From assembly GCA_964436825.1 (NCBI GenBank), contig CAYTEO010000001.1, positions 1 to 64,000 of the forward strand: a stretch of 64,000 nucleotides of DNA. Reading direction: 5' to 3'. Shown here piece by piece: positions 24,255 to 33,225 of this stretch; positions within the stretch are counted from its first letter, which is position 1; each line of letters begins with the position of its first letter. The DNA comes from CAYTEO01 sp964436825. Its GTDB lineage: Bacteria > Krumholzibacteriota > Krumholzibacteriia > LZORAL124-64-63. The notes beneath the pieces are model-generated. The model did no database searches, was not told the origin of the DNA, and saw only the letters and a list, made by a program, of their open reading frames with translations. The position numbers and the translations under genes were made by a program.

Positions 24255-26339
24255 TCAACCCACCCCGCCGGTGACGAGCCAGCGTGCCGCCGTCTCGTCC
24301 AGTCCCTGCCGCAGGACGGCGTGGGCGGGGTCGAGCAGCTGCTCGTCGGCGGCCAGGATCCGCTGCACGTCCGCGGCGGCCGCCTGCACGAGATCGGCGT
24401 CCCGCAGGGGATTGGCGAACCGGAAGCCCGGGGCCCCGTGCTGGCGGACGCCGTGCAGATCCCCCGGTCCGCGCAGACGCAGGTCCTCCTCGGCCAGTCG
24501 GAAACCGTCGTGGGTCCGCGCGAACATGGCCAGGCGCTGCCCGCTCTGGGCGGCCACCTCCTGGTCGACGACGAGCAGGCAGACGGCCTGCCGCTCCCCC
24601 CGACCGACCCTGCCCCGCAGCTGGTGGAGCTGGGCCAGGCCGAACCGTTCGGGGTTGTGGATGACGATGACCGTGGCACCCGGCACGTCGATCCCCACCT
24701 CGACGACCGTCGTCGCCACCAGCAGACGCAGTTCCCCCGCCGCGAAGTCGGTCATGATCCGCTGTTTCTCCGCGGCCGGCAACCGGCCGTGGAGCAGGCC
24801 GATCCGCTGGCCCCGCAGCGGTCCCTCCCGCAGGCGCGCGAACTCCGCCTCGGCGGCGCGCAGGTCCTGGCTCTCGGTCTCCTCGATGACCGGGACGACG
24901 ACGAAGGCCTGCCGCCCCCGCTCCAGCTGCTGCGCCAGGTAGCGGTCGACCTCCCCGAGGCGGTGCTCCGGGACGATACGGGTCGTCACCGGGCGGCGGC
25001 CCGCCGGCAGCTCGTCGATGAGCGAGAGAGCCAGGTCCCCGTAGAGGGTCATGGCCAGGCTGCGCGGGATCGGCGTGGCGCTCATCACCAGCAAGTGGGG
25101 CGGGACCGGCTGCGCGCCCGCCTGGACGGCGCGCGTCCGCTGGCGGACACCGAAGCGGTGCTGCTCGTCGACGACGGCCAGGCCGAGGGAGCGGAAGGCG
25201 ACGTCGTCCTGCAGGACGGCATGCGTGCCCACCAGCAGGTCGATCTCCCCGCCGGCCAGATCGGCCAGCAGCCGGCGGCGATCGGCGGCGGGGGTCCCTC
25301 CGGTCAGGGTCTCGACGCGGACCCCGACCGCCTCGCAGAGCCGCCGCGCCGTCTCCCCGTGCTGCCGGGCCAGGACCTCGGTGGGCGCCATCAGCAGCGC
25401 CTGGTGTCCCTGCTCGATGACGAACAGAGCGGCGATCAGGGCCACCAGCGTCTTGCCGCAGCCCACGTCCCCCTGCAGGAGCCGGTGCATGGCCCGGCCG
25501 CTGCGCATGTCGTGGAGGATCTCTGCCAGGACGCGACGCTGGGCACCGGTCAGGGCGAACGGCAGCGCCGCGACGAAGCGCGTCGTCAGGTCGCCCGGCG
25601 GCCCGAGCCGCAGGCCGGCCCCCCGCTGCCGCTCCCGCCGGCGCAGCGCCAGCAGGAGCCGCAGCTGGAAGAGTTCCTCGTAGACCAGCCGCCGCCGCGC
25701 CGCCGCGTAGGCCTCGACCGAGTCGGGGAAGTGGAGCTGGCGCAGGGCCTCGCCGCGGGGCAGCAGCCCCCTGGCGTCGCGCAGCGCCGCGGGCAGGGTC
25801 TCCGTCAGCGCGGGGGCGAGCTGTTCGAGGGTGGCGTGGACGAGCCGGCGCAGCCAGTGCTGGCCGATCCCCGCGGTCAGGGGGTAGATGGGCACGAGCC
25901 GGCCGCTGTGGAGCGTCTCCGCCTCCCTGTCCAGGATCTCCAGGTCGGGATGGACGACCTGCAGGCGTCCCTGCCAGCGCTGACAGCGGCCGCTGACCAG
26001 GACACGCGTCCCGCTGCGAAGCTGCTTCAGGATCCAGGTGCTCCGGAACCAGACGCAGAACAGGACGCCCGTCCCGTCGCCCACGCTGACGGTCTGGATC
26101 GTCCGCCGGCCCGCCGTCCGGCGCTCCCCCGCCGTCAGGACCGTCCCCTGGACGGTGACGTCGGCGCCGGGGACCAGCCCGCCGATCGGCACGACGCGGC
26201 TGCGGTCCAGGTATCCCCGCGGCGCGTGCAGGAGCAGGTCGCCGGCGGTGGCGATCCCGAGGCGGGCCAGCGCCCTGGCCCGGACGGGACCGACCCCCTT
26301 GAGAAACTGGACCGGGGTCTCCCACGTCAGCGGCGGCAC
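24255..26339 (-). CDS. recG: ATP-dependent DNA helicase RecG
   Basis: RecG reverses stalled replication forks and migrates branched DNA. The 694 residues have the N-terminal wedge (OB) domain (about 55-150), Walker A GDVGCGKT, the DEQHRFGVRQR box characteristic of RecG, MSATPIPRSLAMT (motif III), VVEVGIDVPGATV, and motif VI QLRGRVGRG, then the C-terminal RecG domain. The GTG at 26339 follows GGGAGGAAACC and begins the conserved FLKGVGPVRA region at the normal distance. It is divergent from rpmB with 94 bases between them. Confidence 0.96.
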   Translation of the reverse strand: MPPLTWETPVQFLKGVGPVRARALARLGIATAGDLLLHAPRGYLDRSRVVPIGGLVPGADVTVQGTVLTAGERRTAGRRTIQTVSVGDGTGVLFCVWFRSTWILKQLRSGTRVLVSGRCQRWQGRLQVVHPDLEILDREAETLHSGRLVPIYPLTAGIGQHWLRRLVHATLEQLAPALTETLPAALRDARGLLPRGEALRQLHFPDSVEAYAAARRRLVYEELFQLRLLLALRRRERQRGAGLRLGPPGDLTTRFVAALPFALTGAQRRVLAEILHDMRSGRAMHRLLQGDVGCGKTLVALIAALFVIEQGHQALLMAPTEVLARQHGETARRLCEAVGVRVETLTGGTPAADRRRLLADLAGGEIDLLVGTHAVLQDDVAFRSLGLAVVDEQHRFGVRQRTRAVQAGAQPVPPHLLVMSATPIPRSLAMTLYGDLALSLIDELPAGRRPVTTRIVPEHRLGEVDRYLAQQLERGRQAFVVVPVIEETESQDLRAAEAEFARLREGPLRGQRIGLLHGRLPAAEKQRIMTDFAAGELRLLVATTVVEVGIDVPGATVIVIHNPERFGLAQLHQLRGRVGRGERQAVCLLVVDQEVAAQSGQRLAMFARTHDGFRLAEEDLRLRGPGDLHGVRQHGAPGFRFANPLRDADLVQAAAADVQRILAADEQLLDPAHAVLRQGLDETAARWLVTGGVG

Positions 26340-26365
26340 CGGTTTCCTCCCCAGGTGAAAAGGAC

Positions 26366-26394
26366 TTGCCGGGTGGCGGGGCTCATGTTAGATT
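26366..26394 (+). promoter_or_regulatory. Promoter candidate for rpmB
   Basis: TTGCCG (26366-26371), a 17-base spacer and TAGATT (26389-26394) lie on the plus strand. The rpmB ATG is at 26434, giving a leader of about 33 bases that contains CGGGAGG. Confidence 0.6.
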
Positions 26395-26433
26395 CCTCGA
26401 TCTGTGAATGCAATCCCGGGAGGACGCGACGCC

Positions 26434-26625
26434 ATGAGCAGGAAATGCACGATCTGCGGCAAGGGGCCCCAGTACGGCAACAGGGTCAGCCATGCCCACA
26501 ACCTGACCCGACACCGCTGGCTGCCCAACCTGCAGAAGATCAAGTTCGAGCTGGACGGCAAGGTGCAGCGGGGCTACGTGTGCACCCGTTGTCTGCGGAC
26601 CGGCCACGTCCGCAAGGTCGTCTGA
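26434..26625 (+). CDS. rpmB: 50S ribosomal protein L28
   Basis: A 63-residue L28 with the conserved GPQYGNRVSHAHNLTRHRW and LPNLQKIKF segments. It has CxxC near the N-terminus (CTIC) and CxxC near the C-terminus (CTRC), so it is the zinc-binding C+ paralogue type. The ATG at 26434 follows GGGAGGACGCGACGCC; an upstream in-frame ATG at 26404 would add ten residues foreign to the family. It stands alone without rpmG, and its 3' end almost touches the convergent TPR-parvulin gene (3 bases apart). Confidence 0.96.
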   Translation: MSRKCTICGKGPQYGNRVSHAHNLTRHRWLPNLQKIKFELDGKVQRGYVCTRCLRTGHVRKVV

Positions 26626-26628
26626 GCC

Positions 26629-28056
26629 TCACCGCACGCGCTTGAACAGGTGATACAGCCCTCCCGACCTGACGGGAGGGCTGACCTGTCTGGGCGCGAG
26701 GGTGACGATGACCTTGCGCAGGTCCGCCACCATGTCACGCGGATCGACCCAGCCGATGTCCCCTCCCCTGGCGGCCGTCGGTCCCACGCTGTAGCGCGTG
26801 GCCAGCAGGGCGAAGTCCCGGCCCCGCGAGAGTTCATCCAGGACGGTCGCCAGCGTCGTCGAGTCGGGTGTGACGATGTGCTGCAGCTCGACCTTGCCCT
26901 CGGCCAGGGCGCGCCGCTCCTCCTCGAGGCGGGCGGTGACCTGCTGCCGCCAGTTCTCCACCTCGTCGCGATCCACGTCGGGCCTCAGCTGCAAGGTATC
27001 CAGCAGGCTGACCAGACGGTGATCGTCGCCCATCTTCTCCAGGACCCGTCCCTTCAACACCCAGGCGCCGGTCAGGTTGCTGTCGAGCGCCGTGGCCCGG
27101 TCCAGCTGGACCAGCGCCTCGCGGAGACGTCCCTGTCCGTCCAGGTGGGCAGCATAGTTGAGCCTGCCCAGCGGATCCGCGGGTTCCAGGGCGAGGTATT
27201 CGGCGAACTCCCGCTCGGCCTCGTCGAACGCGCCCCGCAGTTCCAGGACGTTGGCCAGGTTGAAGCGGACGCGGCCGAGCGAGGGGTCCTTCTGCCGGGC
27301 CCGTCGCAGGACCGTGACGGCCTCGTCCAGGCGGTTGGCGGCGAACAGGGCCTCGCCCAGGGTCGACAGTGAGGCGGCGCTCGAGTCGGCGGCCACGGCC
27401 AGGCGACCGGCCTCGACGGCATAGGCGGTGTCCCCGGCGATGATCGCCAGCTCGCCGGCGGTCCGGTAGTCCTCGGCCGCCGGTTCGCTGCCCGCCAGGG
27501 CGTCGCGCCAGTGGTCGAGGGCCTCCCGCCACAGCCCCCGGCGACGGGCCAGCAGCGACAGGGTCCGGTGGACCCAGGGTCGGCCGCCGGTGACACGGGC
27601 GAGCTGGGTCAACAGGCCGTAGGCCGCCTGGTCGTCCGCGGTCTCCAGCTTGCTGTGCGCCAGGGCCTCCAGGGTGGGGGCATGGGAGGCATCCAGGCCC
27701 AGGGCCGTGTTCCATTCGCGCTCGGCCGCCTGCCGGTCACCGGAGGCCAGCAGTGCCCTCCCGTACCAGTAGTGTGCCGCCACGGAATCGGGTGCAGCGG
27801 CGACCGCCTCGTCCCCCCAGCGGACCGCCGCGCCGGCGCGTTCCTGCCGCAGGGCCATGGCGCAGAGTGCCAGCAGCGGTTGCAGGGTGCGCTCCTGGGC
27901 GACGCAGCGGACCAGCAGCGATTCGGCGGCGGCGAACTGCTGCCGGCGGAACAGCTCCATCCCCCGGTCGCACGGCGAGGACTGCTGTGCCCGCAGCGGG
28001 GCGGCGGCGAGCAGGAGCAGCACCAGCAATGGAACGGGGCGGCGAGGACCTATCAT
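26629..28056 (-). CDS. Exported TPR protein with C-terminal parvulin (PPIC) domain
   Basis: The 475 residues have a signal peptide (VPLLVLLLLAAAPLRAQ), about eight TPR units (for example AHYWYGRALLASGDRQAAER and VRFNLANVLELRGAFDEAER), then a parvulin-type peptidyl-prolyl isomerase domain in the last 85 or so residues. That domain includes VELQHIVTPDSTTLATVLDE, ARGGDIGWVDPRDM and GGLYHLFKRVR. It is likely a periplasmic chaperone like SurA/PrsA but with TPRs in place of the usual chaperone arms. It follows the other TPR gene by 29 bases at the end of the dcw cluster, and is probably cotranscribed with ftsZ. Confidence 0.82.
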   Translation of the reverse strand: MIGPRRPVPLLVLLLLAAAPLRAQQSSPCDRGMELFRRQQFAAAESLLVRCVAQERTLQPLLALCAMALRQERAGAAVRWGDEAVAAAPDSVAAHYWYGRALLASGDRQAAEREWNTALGLDASHAPTLEALAHSKLETADDQAAYGLLTQLARVTGGRPWVHRTLSLLARRRGLWREALDHWRDALAGSEPAAEDYRTAGELAIIAGDTAYAVEAGRLAVAADSSAASLSTLGEALFAANRLDEAVTVLRRARQKDPSLGRVRFNLANVLELRGAFDEAEREFAEYLALEPADPLGRLNYAAHLDGQGRLREALVQLDRATALDSNLTGAWVLKGRVLEKMGDDHRLVSLLDTLQLRPDVDRDEVENWRQQVTARLEEERRALAEGKVELQHIVTPDSTTLATVLDELSRGRDFALLATRYSVGPTAARGGDIGWVDPRDMVADLRKVIVTLAPRQVSPPVRSGGLYHLFKRVR

Positions 28057-28085
28057 GGTGACAGCTCCCGTCGGGACGTGACGTC

Positions 28086-29738
28086 TCAACCGATCCAGCG
28101 ACGGACCGGATCGAGCCAGAAAGCAGGGTCCAGCCAGGTCCAACGCAGATCCTCGGGGTGGAGTTCCCGGTGACGGTGCAGCAGGGCCGCGGCGCGGGCG
28201 GTCCTCTCCTGCTGGTGGAGCAGGAACAGCTGGTGGACGACCAACGCGGGCGGACTCGCCCCGGGCAGCGGCTCGGTCCCGGGATCGTCCAGCCGGAGCT
28301 GGACCTCGCCGAGCAGGAGGGCCAGGGCGGCCGTGGGCGGCCCCTCGTCGAGCAGGGAGCGCAGGATCTGGAGCGAGATCAGCGGCATCTCCTGCAGGTG
28401 GGCCCGGGCCTCCAGGAACCGCCAGGCAGGACGGGCGGCCAGATCGTCGGGGATCCCCTCCGGCAGGGATTCCCCGCGGGCGAAGGCCAGGTGCGCCGAC
28501 AGGAGGGCATGTTCGAGGTAGGCGGCAGGCACGCCGTCCTCCTGCAGGGGCCACTGGAGCAGCAGCTGTTCCACCTGGTCGACGCGGCCGCGCTCCAGCA
28601 GCAGACAGGCCGCCTGCCACCGGTAGTCGGCCTCGTCGCGCCAGCGGGCCGCCAGCTCCAGCAGGCGGTCGGCGGCCTCGCCCATGCGGCCCTGGAGGTG
28701 GGCGACCGCCGCCCTGAGCTGCTCCGCGCGCGGGAACGACCCGGAGAGATCGCCCCAGGACTCCAGCCTGCCGAGGACACGGTCCAGGTTGCCGGTCAAC
28801 AGGTCGAGCACACCGCCCAGATAGGCACAGAACAGCTCCTCGGCCGGATGGCCGACGACCGGATCGGTCAGCTGGGGCTGGCCGGCGATGACCTCGGCCG
28901 CCTCCCGGAAGCGCTGCTGGTCGGCCAGGACCAGCGCCTTGAGATGGGCGGCCGTCCGGTAGCGGGGCCGGAGCTGGAGAGCGCGATCCACCTGGTGGAG
29001 GGCCTCCCGGTTCCGGTGTGTCTGGAAGAGGGCGGCAGCCAGCTTGACCCGGTAATCGGGATACGTGGGGTGCCGGCGGCAGAGGTCGGCCAGGGCGGTG
29101 ATCCCCTCTTCCCAGCGCCCCTGCTCGCAGAGCCGGATGGCCGCCGCCAGTTCTGCTTCGTTGCCGGAGGCGGCGATGGCCTCGGCGAGGCGCTCCTCGA
29201 GATCGTCCGGCAGGTTCTCCGGGGTGAACGGTGCCGCCTGCTGGTAATAGCGGACGAGGGCGTGATCGACCCTCTGTCCCGAGTCGACCAGGGCGTTGAG
29301 GCTGGCGCTGGCCGCCTCGGGTCGATCGAGGTGGACGAAGGCGACGGCCTCCAGCAGGCGCGCCAGGATGTAGTCGGCGTTGAAGCGCAGCGCGTTCTGG
29401 GCCGCGGCGAGGGCCTCGGCCCACTGGTTCGCCACCCCCAGCGCGTGACCGTACCAGAACTGGATGTCCGGCAGGGTGGGCCAGCGACCGGCCGCCTCGC
29501 CCAGCAGGTTCGTGGCCGTGGCGATGTCGCCCAGGGACAGTCGCCGCCGGCCCTCCTGGACGAGGGCCTGCCTCAGGTAGAAGGCGGCCAGCGAGGGCCC
29601 GTGACCCTCCTCGCCCCGCTGTTCCACCTCGCGCAGGATGGTGATGGCACGGGCGAAATCGCCCTTCTCGAAGGCCGCGACGGCCTGGCTGAAGGACCGC
29701 CCACCTCCCCTGCCGAAGATGCGCCCCAGCAGTGACAT
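28086..29738 (-). CDS. TPR-repeat protein coupled to ftsZ
   Basis: The 550 residues are built from helical repeats across the whole length. Clear TPRs include SFSQAVAAFEKGDFARAITI, DIQFWYGHALGVANQWAEAL and YRVKLAAALFQTHRNREALH. There is no signal peptide, but the first residues (SLLGRIFGRGGG) could form a short amphipathic membrane-contacting helix. The ATG at 29738 overlaps the ftsZ stop by one base (TGATG), so translation is coupled to FtsZ. That position suggests a role tied to division or cell-envelope growth, but no known division TPR protein is clearly matched. Confidence 0.8.
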   Translation of the reverse strand: MSLLGRIFGRGGGRSFSQAVAAFEKGDFARAITILREVEQRGEEGHGPSLAAFYLRQALVQEGRRRLSLGDIATATNLLGEAAGRWPTLPDIQFWYGHALGVANQWAEALAAAQNALRFNADYILARLLEAVAFVHLDRPEAASASLNALVDSGQRVDHALVRYYQQAAPFTPENLPDDLEERLAEAIAASGNEAELAAAIRLCEQGRWEEGITALADLCRRHPTYPDYRVKLAAALFQTHRNREALHQVDRALQLRPRYRTAAHLKALVLADQQRFREAAEVIAGQPQLTDPVVGHPAEELFCAYLGGVLDLLTGNLDRVLGRLESWGDLSGSFPRAEQLRAAVAHLQGRMGEAADRLLELAARWRDEADYRWQAACLLLERGRVDQVEQLLLQWPLQEDGVPAAYLEHALLSAHLAFARGESLPEGIPDDLAARPAWRFLEARAHLQEMPLISLQILRSLLDEGPPTAALALLLGEVQLRLDDPGTEPLPGASPPALVVHQLFLLHQQERTARAAALLHRHRELHPEDLRWTWLDPAFWLDPVRRWIG

Positions 29739-31090
29739 CAGTCCCGGTACTTGCGGGTGTAGGCCGGCCGGGTCAGGTCCGGATCCTCGGGTCGCGACCA
29801 GAGGGACCGACCGTGGTTGACCGGTCTGCCCGGGGAGCGGTTGGCCGGCGGGACGAGCGGGGAAGGGGCCGCCGGACCGGGAACGGGATCGTCGGCCTCG
29901 GGCCAGTCGTTGACGACTGCCCGCCGTGGCTCGGGGCGGAGGTGGGTGTCAGGGTCGGGCACGACGCTGACCAGGGGTTCGACCAGCGCGGCGGGAGTCT
30001 CGTCCACGCGGGCCGGTGCCTCCGTGACGACAGGTTCCTCGACCGGGACGGTCCCGGAGGGAACGGCACGTCCCAGCACATCGGCACCGCCTGCCGCCGC
30101 GGCCAGGGCCTGCCGCGGCTGGCGGGACCGGTCGGTCTCGGGGAAGCCGGTGGCGATGACGCTGACCTGCAGGGTGTCCCCCAGCTCGGGATCGGTGCCG
30201 TAGCCGAAGATGATGTGCGCCTGGTCCCCGGCCGCCTCCTGGACGAGGGTCATCACCGTGTTGGCCTCCTGCAGGGCCACGTCGCCGCTGGACAGGTTGA
30301 CCAGCACCCCCCTGGCCCCGCGGATCTCGACGTCCTCCAGCAGGGGCGAGTGGAGCGCCTGCCGCGCCGCCTCCTCGGCCCGGTTCTCGCCGGTCGCCTT
30401 GCCGGTGCCCATCAGGGCGACGCCCATGCCCGCCATGATGGAGCGGACGTCGGCGAAGTCCAGGTTCACCTGGTGGGGCTTCATGATGATGTCGTGGATG
30501 CTGCGGGTCGCCTCGTAGAGGACGTTGTCGGCGATGCGGAACGCCTCGCTCATGGAGGTCGAGGGCGGCACCACGTCCAGCAGCCGCTGGTTGGGGATGA
30601 CGATCAGGGTGTCCACCGCCTCGCGCAGCTCGTCGAGTCCCGCCTCCGCCTGGCGCATCCGCACGCGTCCCTCCCAGTGGAACGGCTTGGTGACGATGCC
30701 GACGGTCAGCGCCCCGCTCTCGCGCGCGGTCCGGGCCACGACGGGTGCCGCGCCGGTCCCGGTCCCCCCGCCCATGCCGGCGGTGACGAAGACCATGTCG
30801 CTGCCGACGAGGATCTCCCGCAGGGCATCGAGATCCTCCTCGACGGCCTGGCGCCCCACCTCGGGGTTGCCTCCGGAGCCGAGCCCACGCGTGGCCTCGC
30901 TGCCGATCTGGAGCGTCTGGTCGGCCAGGGAGCCGTGGAGGGCCTGCAGGTCGGTGTTGACGGCGATGAACTCCACACCGACCAGACCGGCCTCGATCAT
31001 GCGATTGACGGCATTGCCCCCGGCGCCACCGACACCGACGACGCGGATCCGGGCCAGGGACTGGTCTGGTTCGACGAGCTGGAACATCAT
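29738..31090 (-). CDS. ftsZ: Cell division protein FtsZ
   Basis: This tubulin-like GTPase forms the division ring. The 450 residues show GVGGAGGNAVNRM (19-31), NTDLQAL, the tubulin signature GGGTGTG (107-113), the T7 loop NLDFADVRSIM, then a long Pro/Glu/Asp linker (about 330-435) and a conserved C-terminal tail DLTRPAYTRKYRD that would bind FtsA. The ATG at 31090 follows AAGGAGGAGAGG; a second ATG comes immediately after. It is separated from ftsA by 131 bases that hold a private promoter, so FtsZ can be made in excess over FtsA. Confidence 0.97.
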   Translation of the reverse strand: MMFQLVEPDQSLARIRVVGVGGAGGNAVNRMIEAGLVGVEFIAVNTDLQALHGSLADQTLQIGSEATRGLGSGGNPEVGRQAVEEDLDALREILVGSDMVFVTAGMGGGTGTGAAPVVARTARESGALTVGIVTKPFHWEGRVRMRQAEAGLDELREAVDTLIVIPNQRLLDVVPPSTSMSEAFRIADNVLYEATRSIHDIIMKPHQVNLDFADVRSIMAGMGVALMGTGKATGENRAEEAARQALHSPLLEDVEIRGARGVLVNLSSGDVALQEANTVMTLVQEAAGDQAHIIFGYGTDPELGDTLQVSVIATGFPETDRSRQPRQALAAAAGGADVLGRAVPSGTVPVEEPVVTEAPARVDETPAALVEPLVSVVPDPDTHLRPEPRRAVVNDWPEADDPVPGPAAPSPLVPPANRSPGRPVNHGRSLWSRPEDPDLTRPAYTRKYRD

Positions 31091-31151
31091 GACGCCCCTC
31101 TCCTCCTTGATCGGGAACGGTCATTCGATGCAGCAGGATCTCCTGTCATGG

Positions 31152-31180
31152 TTATTAGCATACCATCAGCCGCCGGCCAA
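31152..31180 (-). promoter_or_regulatory. Internal promoter for ftsZ
   Basis: TTGGCC (31175-31180), a 17-base spacer and TAATAA (31152-31157) lie on the minus strand. TATGCT, preceded by TGG, overlaps as an alternative extended -10. The leader to the ftsZ ATG is about 55 bases and carries AAGGAGGAGAGG. Confidence 0.6.
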
Positions 31181-31181
31181 C

Positions 31182-31213
31182 CGCTTTTTTCCGTGCGGGA
31201 GGAAAAAAAGGCG
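31182..31213 (-). other. A/T-tract inverted repeat between ftsA and ftsZ
   Basis: CGCTTTTTTCC (31182-31192) is nearly complementary to GGAAAAAAAGGCG (31201-31213), giving a hairpin of mostly A-T pairs capped by G-C. On the minus strand a run of eight T follows GGCGCC just after the ftsA stop. It may attenuate read-through from ftsA or bend DNA ahead of the ftsZ promoter. It is not a standard terminator, since the T run is itself in the stem. Confidence 0.35.
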
Positions 31214-31221
31214 CCTCGCGG

Positions 31222-32442
31222 TCAGCCCCGGAAGAACCGCCGCAACTTGCCGAGCATCCCCTTCCCGTCCGCCGCGTCCGGCTCGGACGGCTGGTCCGCC
31301 GTCCCGCCGCCCAGGACGGTCAGGGCCGCCCCGACGGCCGTCGCCCAGCCGGGCCCGGGCAGCGCCTCGGGATTGACGACCCGCAGCGGATCGAGACGGC
31401 GCCGGCAACGGACCCCGAGCACCTCCTCGCAGAGCTGTTCCGTTCCGGCACAGAGGCTGCCGCGACCGGTGACGACGACCCCCTCCCCCAGGCCCCCGGC
31501 CTCCAGGGCATCCCCCATCCCCTCGCGGACAAGCCCCAGGATCTCCTCCAGCCGCGGCTCCAGGATGGCGGCCACCAGACCCGGCGTCTCCTCGGGGTCC
31601 TCCTCCTCGAACAGGATCTCGGGATCGACGTCCTCCCCGGCGAGGGAGCGCAGGACGACTCCTCGGGTGCGCTTGATCCGCTCGGCCTCGTCCAGGCCGA
31701 TCCGCAGCCCGTGCGCCAGGTCGTGGGTCAGGTGGTCCCCACCCCAGGGAACGCTGCCGCATCCCTGGAGCCGACCGTGGCGCACGACGATCCACGCTGT
31801 CCGCTCGCCGCCCACGTCGATCAGCGCCACGCCGGCCTCCCGCTCCGCGGGGGTGAGCAGGGCGTCGGCAGTGGCCAGGATGTCGATGGCCCAGCCGGCC
31901 GGCTGGAACCCCGCCTTGTCGATGGTGTGCTCGAGGTTGTGCTGGACACTGCGCGAGCCGGTCACCAGCAGGGCGTCGACCTCGAGCCGGTGCCCCGGAC
32001 GGCCCACCGGCTCCAGGACGCCGCCGATCCCGTCGACCGTGTAGTGGACGGGATGGACGCCGAGGATGGCATGGTCGAAGGGAATGGCCAGGGAGCGTGC
32101 CTTCTCCAGGACGGCCTCCACGTCGTCCGGCGCGATCTCCTCGCGGTGGGGAGGCACCTGGTGCTGGCTGCGGACCGCGATCGTCCGCAGGTGTCCGCCC
32201 CCCAGGGTGTAGCAGAAGCCGGAGATGTCGACCTCGGCCGCCTGCTCCGCCAGGCGGACCGCCTTGGCCAGGGCCCGGCTCCCGGCCGGGACGTCGACGA
32301 AGTCCCCGTCCCGGTACCCCGCGGCGGGTGCCTCGCCGGCCCCCACGACACGGAGCTCCCCACCGGGCAACGAGCGGGACACCAGCACGCGGAACATGCT
32401 GCTACCCAGGTCCACCGAGACGATCAGCATCTCCTGTTCCAT
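31222..32442 (-). CDS. ftsA: Cell division protein FtsA
   Basis: This actin-like ATPase tethers FtsZ to the membrane. The 406 residues contain SVDLGSSMFRVLV (phosphate 1), the 1C/SHS2 region with LGGGHLRTI and HPVHYTVDG, ALIDVGGERTAWIV (phosphate 2), VVVTGRGSL (adenosine site) and a C-terminal amphipathic helix (GMLGKLRRFFRG) preceded by an acidic linker. All core elements are present. It lies 21 bases after ftsQ, the usual order. The 131-base gap to ftsZ is the largest inside this part of the cluster. Confidence 0.95.
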   Translation of the reverse strand: MEQEMLIVSVDLGSSMFRVLVSRSLPGGELRVVGAGEAPAAGYRDGDFVDVPAGSRALAKAVRLAEQAAEVDISGFCYTLGGGHLRTIAVRSQHQVPPHREEIAPDDVEAVLEKARSLAIPFDHAILGVHPVHYTVDGIGGVLEPVGRPGHRLEVDALLVTGSRSVQHNLEHTIDKAGFQPAGWAIDILATADALLTPAEREAGVALIDVGGERTAWIVVRHGRLQGCGSVPWGGDHLTHDLAHGLRIGLDEAERIKRTRGVVLRSLAGEDVDPEILFEEEDPEETPGLVAAILEPRLEEILGLVREGMGDALEAGGLGEGVVVTGRGSLCAGTEQLCEEVLGVRCRRRLDPLRVVNPEALPGPGWATAVGAALTVLGGGTADQPSEPDAADGKGMLGKLRRFFRG

Positions 32443-32463
32443 CGTCAGCTCTCCGTTCGCGAC

Positions 32464-33225
32464 TCAGTCCAGGGGACGCCTGGTGATCTGCCGCGAGAAG
32501 CGCAGATCGACCCGTCCCCCCGGATCCAGCTGTCCGGCGACTGCGAGATAGCGCTGCAGCCGCTGCCTGAACCCACTCCCGCCGAGGACCAGTTCCCGCC
32601 GCGCCTGCCCGCCGAGGATCAGCGCGTAGCCGTCCGGTCCGCAGCGGACGAAGTCCACCGGGGCGACGGTCTCCAGACCGGTCTCCGCCACCGCCGTGCA
32701 CAGCTCCACCAGCTCCCGCCGCCGCTCCGGGGACGGTTCCTCCCCCCGGGGCGACAACAGCAACGGCAGGTCGGGGACCGGCACCGCCGCCGGCAGTTCG
32801 GCCACGCCGCCGTCGTCGAGCAGCACCCGGGGACGCTCCCCGTCGTCCGGTTCCCCCAGCAGGAGCAGGGGACGGTGCTCGATCAGCAGCACGGACAGGG
32901 TCCGGGGCGGCCGCCGCCGGACCTCGGCCCGCTCGACCCAGGGCAACCGCTGCAGCTCGCGGGCCAGCTCCCCCGTCCGCAGCGACCAGAGGTTCCGCCC
33001 CAGCCACTCTCGCAGCACGGCCTCCAGCGTGTCCCGGTCCGTGTAGCGATAGCGACCCGTCGTCACCGTCGCCACGGCGAAGCGGGACGAGGTCGTCAGC
33101 CAGCGGACCGCGCCCGCGGCCGACATCAGCACCAGGCCGGCCACCCCGATCAGCAACCAGCGGCGCGGGGAACGGCGGCGGCGGCGACGGCGGGCCATGT
33201 CGAGGGACCGGCCCCGGCCTCTCAC
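32464..33225 (-). CDS. ftsQ: Cell division protein FtsQ
   Basis: A single-pass divisome protein linking FtsL/FtsB to the periplasmic machinery. It has a very basic cytoplasmic N-terminus (ARRRRRRRSPRRW), one membrane helix (WLLIGVAGLVLMSAAG), a POTRA domain (FAVATVTTGRYRYTDRDTL to PWVERAEVRRRPPRTL) and a beta domain. The GTG at 33225 is chosen because it overlaps the murC stop as GTGA and has GGGAGCGCC upstream; an ATG at 33198 would shorten the protein by nine residues and has no good ribosome site. At 253 residues it is near the family norm. Confidence 0.92.
   Translation of the reverse strand: MRGRGRSLDMARRRRRRRSPRRWLLIGVAGLVLMSAAGAVRWLTTSSRFAVATVTTGRYRYTDRDTLEAVLREWLGRNLWSLRTGELARELQRLPWVERAEVRRRPPRTLSVLLIEHRPLLLLGEPDDGERPRVLLDDGGVAELPAAVPVPDLPLLLSPRGEEPSPERRRELVELCTAVAETGLETVAPVDFVRCGPDGYALILGGQARRELVLGGSGFRQRLQRYLAVAGQLDPGGRVDLRFSRQITRRPLD

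Noticed and set aside
31087..31149. A 20-codon upstream ORF ending on the ftsZ start (TCATGATG).
   Set aside because: It would start almost at the predicted transcript start, has no ribosome site, and its Arg/Ser-rich sequence mainly reflects the AGGAGGAGAGG ribosome site it contains.
31200..31222. An intrinsic terminator after ftsA.
   Set aside because: The T run is separated from the only possible GC stem by eight bases and is itself paired in the A/T hairpin, so the usual stem-then-T geometry is missing.
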